Assembly: GCA_964653695.1 (NCBI GenBank)
Contig: CAZZFQ010000058.1
Coordinates: forward strand, 1 to 8,990
Reading direction: 5' to 3'
Length of the DNA: 8,990 bases
Origin: JALHTG01 sp964653695
GTDB taxonomy: Archaea > Thermoproteota > Bathyarchaeia > 40CM-2-53-6 > JALHTG01
Shown here: one piece after another, positions 5,656 to 8,990 of the stretch
Layout of the letters: each line of letters opens with the position of its first letter
How positions within the stretch are numbered: position 1 is the first letter of the stretch
The notes under the pieces: generated by a model
What the model was told of the DNA's origin: nothing
Databases searched by the model: none
The model's input: only the letters and a program-made list of their open reading frames with translations
Position numbers and translations under genes: made by a program

Positions 5656-6174
5656 TTATTGCCTTTCGAACTCTACCCTTAGGGTCAAGCCTTGGATCTC
5701 TTTTGCCAGCTGCTTGGCAACTTCAAGATCCACTGGCATGTGTCGTGGGGTCCTTCCCTGAAGAATAGCTTTCGTTTCTGTGCTGCCGTCCGGTAGCCAA
5801 ACCGTGTTGATTGTGAGGATGGAGAGAGGTGAGAACAGCTCCTCCAGAAACTGCCTATCGTCGCCCCCATAGCCCAGAACCTTTATCTTCTTTCCTCCCG
5901 CCTGCTCACTGATAGCCCGAATGATCCTCCCTTCCAACCCAACGACCTTCCCGATGTCGCGCCTGTCAACCATGATTGCCAAGTTTTCTCCCACTTCAGC
6001 AGCCTTATGAAAATGAACTTCCTGAAGGATCGGATAGCTCCTTTCAAGCTCTGATAAAAGTTTGATAACCTTAAGATCGAGTTGGCTGATCTGCCCTCTT
6101 TTCAGTCTCTCTTCACATTTCGGGCACAGTATGCCACTCTTCACACAGAAGCTACATAGTTCCGTTCTTACCAA
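5656..6174 (-). CDS. Zinc-ribbon plus KH-domain RNA-binding protein (NusA-like)
   Basis: A 172-residue protein with an N-terminal zinc ribbon, Cys7/10 and Cys17/20, and a KH-type RNA-binding module. The KH part carries the GxxG loop GLEG (79-82) inside DIGKVVGLEGRIIRAISEQAG, the RNA-backbone grip of KH domains as in archaeal NusA-like factors. Residues of about 115-172 form another alpha/beta segment (ILTINTVWLPDG, then a helix at 148-161) with no clear motif, possibly a degenerate second KH. The function is inferred: RNA binding in transcription or RNA decay. There is no ATG start. TTG 6174 has a near-perfect ribosome site, GGGAGGT, 6 bases upstream, so the start is secure. It sits between alba (60-base gap) and the RNase J-like gene. 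That context supports RNA metabolism but does not prove a partnership. Confidence 0.85.
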   Translation of the reverse strand: MVRTELCSFCVKSGILCPKCEERLKRGQISQLDLKVIKLLSELERSYPILQEVHFHKAAEVGENLAIMVDRRDIGKVVGLEGRIIRAISEQAGGKKIKVLGYGGDDRQFLEELFSPLSILTINTVWLPDGSTETKAILQGRTPRHMPVDLEVAKQLAKEIQGLTLRVEFERQ

Positions 6175-6180
6175 GCTTGA

Positions 6181-6187
6181 ACCTCCC
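6181..6187 (-). promoter_or_regulatory. Strong ribosome binding site for a TTG start
   Basis: Minus strand reads GGGAGGT, 6 bases before TTG 6174. This strong site fixes the non-ATG start of the zinc-ribbon/KH gene. Confidence 0.8.
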
Positions 6188-6233
6188 GTGAAAAATGGGG
6201 AAGGGATTGTGGAGCCTACGGTTGGCTTGCGCT

Positions 6234-6509
6234 CTACTTCTTCAACACCAACTCCATAGTGCTCACGTTGGATGGAGCTCCACCTTCCCGTGCAGGCAGC
6301 TGTTGGGTGCCGATCGTTATGGGACCGACCTTAATGTCAGGCATGAAGCGTCTTCGGATAATCTCGACGACATCCACCGCCCGACTTATTGCTCGTCCTC
6401 TCGCCTTCACAGTCACTTCTCCTGATCCTCCCTGTAGCAAGGTTATGCAGGCCAAGACATAGTTCATGACTGGCTTTTGTCCAATGAGCACTGCTGTTGC
6501 CTCTGCCAT
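6234..6509 (-). CDS. albA: Alba, DNA/RNA-binding chromatin protein
   Basis: A 91-residue Alba, the small dimeric protein that coats archaeal DNA and also binds RNA. The family core is plain: VLIGQKPVMNYVLACITLL (7-25), KARGRAISRAVD (35-46), the dimer-interface region RRRFMPD (52-58) and the C-terminal strand VSTMELVLKK. Aligned with Sulfolobus Alba, the GKKPVMNY segment here is GQKPVMNY. Lys16, the residue acetylated there, is therefore Gln11, while the following lysine (Lys12) is kept. ATG 6509 is chosen because AAGGAGG lies 8 bases upstream and the family starts here. The in-frame extension to 6668 would run through the promoter region. A TATA-like box at 6573-6580 drives it leftwards. It is followed on the same strand by the KH and RNase J-like genes. 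Confidence 0.95.
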   Translation of the reverse strand: MAEATAVLIGQKPVMNYVLACITLLQGGSGEVTVKARGRAISRAVDVVEIIRRRFMPDIKVGPITIGTQQLPAREGGAPSNVSTMELVLKK

Positions 6510-6517
6510 TGCATTTT

Positions 6518-6524
6518 CCTCCTT
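6518..6524 (-). promoter_or_regulatory. Ribosome binding site fixing the alba start
   Basis: Minus strand reads AAGGAGG, 8 bases before ATG 6509. It decides against the 53-codon in-frame extension upstream. Confidence 0.75.
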
Positions 6525-6572
6525 TGCGATGCTTTGATATCGCTGGTTCCGGCAGACGTAACCTTCAGTCGC

Positions 6573-6580
6573 TAATAAAT
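6573..6580 (-). promoter_or_regulatory. TATA box for alba
   Basis: Minus strand reads ATTTATTA. Predicted transcript start is near 6551, giving a leader of about 40 bases. It lies about 30 bases from the oppositely oriented sucC TATA-like box, so the gap acts as a bidirectional promoter region. Confidence 0.5.
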
Positions 6581-6608
6581 GCGTTACGGTGATCTTTCGC
6601 TGTGTGAG

Positions 6609-6616
6609 ACTTAAAT
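6609..6616 (+). promoter_or_regulatory. TATA box for sucCD
   Basis: ACTTAAAT predicts a transcript start near 6639 and a leader of about 33 bases before ATG 6673. It sits back to back with the alba box. Confidence 0.45.
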
Positions 6617-6657
6617 GAGCGGAGGCATGCCCTAATCGATGGTTCAAACTCGGACTT

Positions 6658-6664
6658 GGGGTGA
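6658..6664 (+). promoter_or_regulatory. Ribosome binding site deciding the sucC start
   Basis: GGGGTGA, 8 bases before ATG 6673. It overlaps the alternative in-frame GTG at 6661, which is therefore unlikely to be the start. Confidence 0.65.
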
Positions 6665-6672
6665 GCATAATA

Positions 6673-7815
6673 ATGAAGCTCTTTGAGTACGAGGCAAAGT
6701 CAATCGCTCAGAACTTTGCTGTGCCCATTCCGAGGGGATTTGTTGTCTCTACTCCTGAGGAGGCGAAGAAGGCTTTCGAGGAATTAGGAAAGCGTTCGAT
6801 TGTGAAGTCCCAAGTTCTTGTTGCTGGAAGGAAGAAGGCGGGCGGGATAAGATTCGCCTCAACCTCAGAGGAGGTTCATAATGTCGCGAAAGAACTGTTA
6901 GGAATGAAGATTCATGGTGAACCTGTAAGGAAGTTGCTTGTAGAAGAAGCCATCTCAGCGAGGAGAGAACTCTATGTTGGTGTCGCTGTTAACAGATCAG
7001 CAGGTTGCTACACGGTATTGGCGTCCATGGAGGGGGGCATTGACATAGAGGAAGTTGCTTCAAGGTCACCTGGGAAGATCGTTAGGTTGGATGTGGATCC
7101 AATTCAGGGATTGAGAGAGTATGAGGCACGGATCGTTGGGCGTAAGCTAGGTTTCTCAGCGAAGCAGTTGCTGGATCTGGCGGCGATAATCTCAAAGATC
7201 TACAGGATCTGTGCGACATATGACTGTGAACTTCTTGAGTCAAACCCTCTTCTTGAAACAGAACAGGGAGACTTCGTCGCGGCAGACTTCAGGGCTTTGA
7301 TCGATGACAACTCGCTTTACAGGCATGTGGAGTTTCAAGAGAGAGTCAAGAGGGAAGGAGCAGAACTTACACCATTGGAGCTCAAGGCTAGGGAGAAGGG
7401 CCTGGCCTACGTCGAGCTTGATGGCAATATTGGCGTGATAGGGAACGGCGCAGGGCTGGTTATGGCAACGTTGGACATGATTCACTACTACGGAGGGAAG
7501 CCAGCTAACTTCTGCGACGCTGGCGCCGGTGGCGCAACAGCAGAGAGGATTGAAGCCGCCTTGGAGATAGTTCTCTCAAACGATCGGACCAAGACGCTCT
7601 TCATCAATGTTCTTGCAGGCATAACAAGGTGTGATGATGTCGCTAGAGGAATCGTGGCAACTAGAGAGAAGGCACGAATCAAATTGCCTATCGTGATCCG
7701 TATGGTCGGAACGAATGAGGAGGAGGGTCGCAGGATTCTCGAAGAAGCGGGGATTCCTTTCTTGGACAGTATGGAGGAGGGAGCAAGAGAGGCGGTTGCC
7801 AGATCCCTGAGGTGA
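6673..7815 (+). CDS. sucC: Succinyl-CoA synthetase-type ligase, beta subunit
   Basis: A 380-residue beta subunit with an N-terminal ATP-grasp domain (1 to about 240) and a C-terminal CoA-ligase domain. With SucD it interconverts succinyl-CoA plus NDP and phosphate with succinate, CoA and NTP. The start MKLFEYEAK, the metal-site region ESNPLL (189-194), AADFRALIDDNSLYRH (203-218), GNGAGLVMATLDM (257-269) and TRCDDVARGI (318-327) identify the family. Three departures from the usual pattern stand out: GRKKAGG (52-58) for GRGKAGG; DAGAGGAT (282-289), one residue longer than DVGGGAT; and NVLAGI (312-317) for NIFGGI. ATG 6673 is preferred over GTG 6661 because of the GGGGTGA site and family starts. 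The stop is 4 bases from sucD. Malate-CoA ligase and other acyl-CoA ligases share the fold, so the substrate is probable rather than proven. Confidence 0.92.
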   Translation: MKLFEYEAKSIAQNFAVPIPRGFVVSTPEEAKKAFEELGKRSIVKSQVLVAGRKKAGGIRFASTSEEVHNVAKELLGMKIHGEPVRKLLVEEAISARRELYVGVAVNRSAGCYTVLASMEGGIDIEEVASRSPGKIVRLDVDPIQGLREYEARIVGRKLGFSAKQLLDLAAIISKIYRICATYDCELLESNPLLETEQGDFVAADFRALIDDNSLYRHVEFQERVKREGAELTPLELKAREKGLAYVELDGNIGVIGNGAGLVMATLDMIHYYGGKPANFCDAGAGGATAERIEAALEIVLSNDRTKTLFINVLAGITRCDDVARGIVATREKARIKLPIVIRMVGTNEEEGRRILEEAGIPFLDSMEEGAREAVARSLR

Positions 7816-7819
7816 CTTA

Positions 7820-8692
7820 ATGGCGATTCTTGTAGGGAAGAATACGAGGGCAGTGGTTCAGGGAATCACAGGGTCGCAAGGCATGTTCCATACGAAGCTA
7901 ATGCTGGAGTACGGTACGAAGATAGTCGCCGGAGTCACCCCCGGCAAAGGTGGGACGAATGTGTACGGCGTTCCAGTGTACGACACGGTTAGCGAGGCAG
8001 TGGATGTGCACAAGGCTGACGCCTCAATAATCTTCGTTCCCGCTTCTTTCGCTAAGGATGCTGCCTTGGAAGCTGCCAATTCAGGCCTCAGCCCTATCGT
8101 CCTAATCACTGAAGGGATTCCTGTCAGAGATACAATAGAGCTCTTGGCGGTGACGCGCTTGAGGAAGACGGTGCTGATTGGGCCGAACACACCTGGAGTT
8201 ATAACCGCTGGCGAATGCAAATTAGGCATCATGCCTGCGCATGTGTTCTCGAAGGGAAGCATTGGGTTGGTGTCGAGGAGTGGAACCCTGACATATGAGA
8301 TAGCTGCCGGGTTGACCAGGTCCAGGCTTGGCGAGACAACATGCATAGGGATAGGGGGAGACCCGATAGTTGGATTGACGTTCATCGATCTGCTTGAGAT
8401 GTTTAGATCGGATCAGGACACAAAGGCGGTGGCGCTAATAGGAGAAATCGGGGGGAACGCCGAGGAGCAAGCTGCAGAGTACATCAGGAGGGCCTCCTAT
8501 CCGAAGCCTGTGGCTGCCTACATTGCCGGGAGAACCGCTCCCCCAGGGAAGAGGATGGGCCACGCAGGTGCCATAATCTCCGGGAGGACTGGGACGGCTG
8601 ACAGCAAGATCGAGGCGTTGCGGGAGGCTGGTGTACATGTGGCTGAGAAGCCTGCAGACGTGGCCCGATTGCTAGCCAATCCAATCAGATAG
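7820..8692 (+). CDS. sucD: Succinyl-CoA synthetase-type ligase, alpha subunit
   Basis: A 290-residue alpha subunit, the normal length, which binds CoA and carries the phosphorylated histidine. Visible are the CoA-binding fold QGITGSQGMFHT (14-25), the second loop GGTNVYGVPVYD (44-55), ITEGIP (96-101), GPNTPG (121-126), SRSGTLTYE (152-160), the phosphate-helix region GIGGDPIVG (177-185), EIGG (209-212) and MGHAGAI (246-252), whose His248 is the phosphoacceptor. All catalytic landmarks are intact, so the complex should be active even though SucC diverges in places. ATG 7820 has GAGGTGA four bases upstream, overlapping the sucC stop, so the two subunits are translationally coupled. The stop is TAG, and the reading frame beyond it stays open into aspS. 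Confidence 0.94.
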   Translation: MAILVGKNTRAVVQGITGSQGMFHTKLMLEYGTKIVAGVTPGKGGTNVYGVPVYDTVSEAVDVHKADASIIFVPASFAKDAALEAANSGLSPIVLITEGIPVRDTIELLAVTRLRKTVLIGPNTPGVITAGECKLGIMPAHVFSKGSIGLVSRSGTLTYEIAAGLTRSRLGETTCIGIGGDPIVGLTFIDLLEMFRSDQDTKAVALIGEIGGNAEEQAAEYIRRASYPKPVAAYIAGRTAPPGKRMGHAGAIISGRTGTADSKIEALREAGVHVAEKPADVARLLANPIR

Positions 8693-8713
8693 TTATCCCT
8701 GAGCGTACTAGAT

Positions 8714-8990
8714 TTGACGATCGACAGCTTGAGTGACTGGAAAAGAACTCACTACTCCACTGAGATAGCGACGCAGCTCGATGGTAGAGAAGTGATCCTC
8801 TTTGGCTGGGTTCAGGACCTTCGAGATCTCGGCAAGATTCTCTTCATGACTGTCCGAGACAAGAATGGTGTTGTTCAGATCACCGTTCCGAAAGCGAAAG
8901 CCTCGAAGGAACTCTTAGAGAGGATTTCTCGAATGGGGAAGCAATTCGCTGTTGGCGTGAAAGGAGTCGTTCACACAACAAAGGAAGCGC
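8714..8990 (+). CDS. aspS: Aspartyl-tRNA synthetase, N-terminal part (runs off right edge)
   Basis: The first 92 codons of a class IIb synthetase that charges tRNA-Asp. The visible part is the anticodon-binding OB fold: WKRTHYSTEI (9-18), VILFGWVQDLRDLGKILF (27-44) and VRDKNGVVQITVPK (47-60), the pattern of archaeal AspRS. The catalytic domain is outside the window, so it cannot be told whether the enzyme is discriminating or also charges tRNA-Asn; AsnRS shares this fold and is the main alternative. No ATG is available near the conserved block. TTG 8714 or TTG 8729 are the candidates, neither with a convincing ribosome site. The gap to sucD is 21 bases without a clear promoter or T tract, so co-transcription with sucCD is likely. 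Confidence 0.85.
   Translation, partial: MTIDSLSDWKRTHYSTEIATQLDGREVILFGWVQDLRDLGKILFMTVRDKNGVVQITVPKAKASKELLERISRMGKQFAVGVKGVVHTTKEA

Noticed and set aside
6557..6588. CGTAAC and GTTACG arms flanking the alba TATA box, resembling half-sites of the winged-helix operators
   Set aside because: The arms face outward rather than inward and a 5-6 base word recurs by chance many times in 9 kb; too weak to claim a shared operator.
6510..6668. N-terminal extension of Alba by 53 codons
   Set aside because: Family Alba starts at ATG 6509 with AAGGAGG in front; the extension would contain the TATA box and overlap the divergent sucC leader.
7858..8385. A 175-codon open frame on the minus strand opposite sucD
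   Set aside because: It lies wholly inside a textbook sucD and has no recognisable motif or ribosome site; it is a by-product of sucD codon bias.
1..8990. CRISPR arrays, tRNA or rRNA genes, insertion sequences, toxin-antitoxin or phage defence genes
   Set aside because: No spaced repeats, cloverleaf-like segments, transposase motifs or defence domains were seen; nearly all sequence is accounted for by housekeeping genes.

Overview
This is chromosomal DNA of an archaeon, and it carries ordinary housekeeping genes. The evidence is a Cdc48/VAT ATPase, an Alba chromatin protein, an 88-residue archaeal EF-1 beta, a geranylgeranyl reductase of the archaeal lipid type, an archaeal-type AspRS N-terminus, AT-rich TATA-like boxes about 25-50 bases before several genes, and frequent GTG/TTG starts. 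The Alba sequence and the gene mix suggest the TACK side (Nitrososphaeria, Bathyarchaeia or relatives). That placement is inference from memory of the families, not a phylogeny. No CRISPR array, tRNA, rRNA, insertion sequence or phage gene was seen, and no gene-free stretch exceeds about 165 bases.

Left part, 1-3000, minus strand. Reading leftwards: a DapB-like NAD(P)-dependent dehydrogenase (1904-2932) followed by an oligo-T terminator; then a probable two-gene unit of a double zinc-ribbon protein and EF-1 beta (1802-1337); then a small winged-helix regulator (1255-905) whose promoter is bracketed by two 15-bp palindromes; then the N-terminal 269 residues of a Cdc48-family AAA+ ATPase that runs off the left edge.

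Middle, 3000-6670. A geranylgeranyl reductase-family flavoprotein (3056-4264, plus) diverges from the dehydrogenase. It converges with, and overlaps by 24 bp, a metallo-beta-lactamase/beta-CASP nuclease related to RNase J (5581-4241, minus). Upstream of the nuclease, on the same strand, lie a zinc-ribbon plus KH-domain RNA-binding protein (6174-5656) and Alba (6509-6234). These three make a nucleic-acid-binding/RNA-metabolism cluster.

Right part, 6510-8990. A 163-bp bidirectional promoter region separates alba from sucC-sucD (plus), a tightly coupled pair encoding the two subunits of a succinyl-CoA synthetase-type ligase. The start of an aspartyl-tRNA synthetase gene (8714 to the edge) follows 21 bases after the sucD stop.

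The most notable signals are: the symmetric operator pair around the winged-helix promoter; an Alba with glutamine where Sulfolobus Alba has its acetylated lysine; SucC departures from consensus in two glycine-rich motifs; and the zinc-ribbon/KH plus RNase J-like pair. No clearly new multi-gene system is visible.
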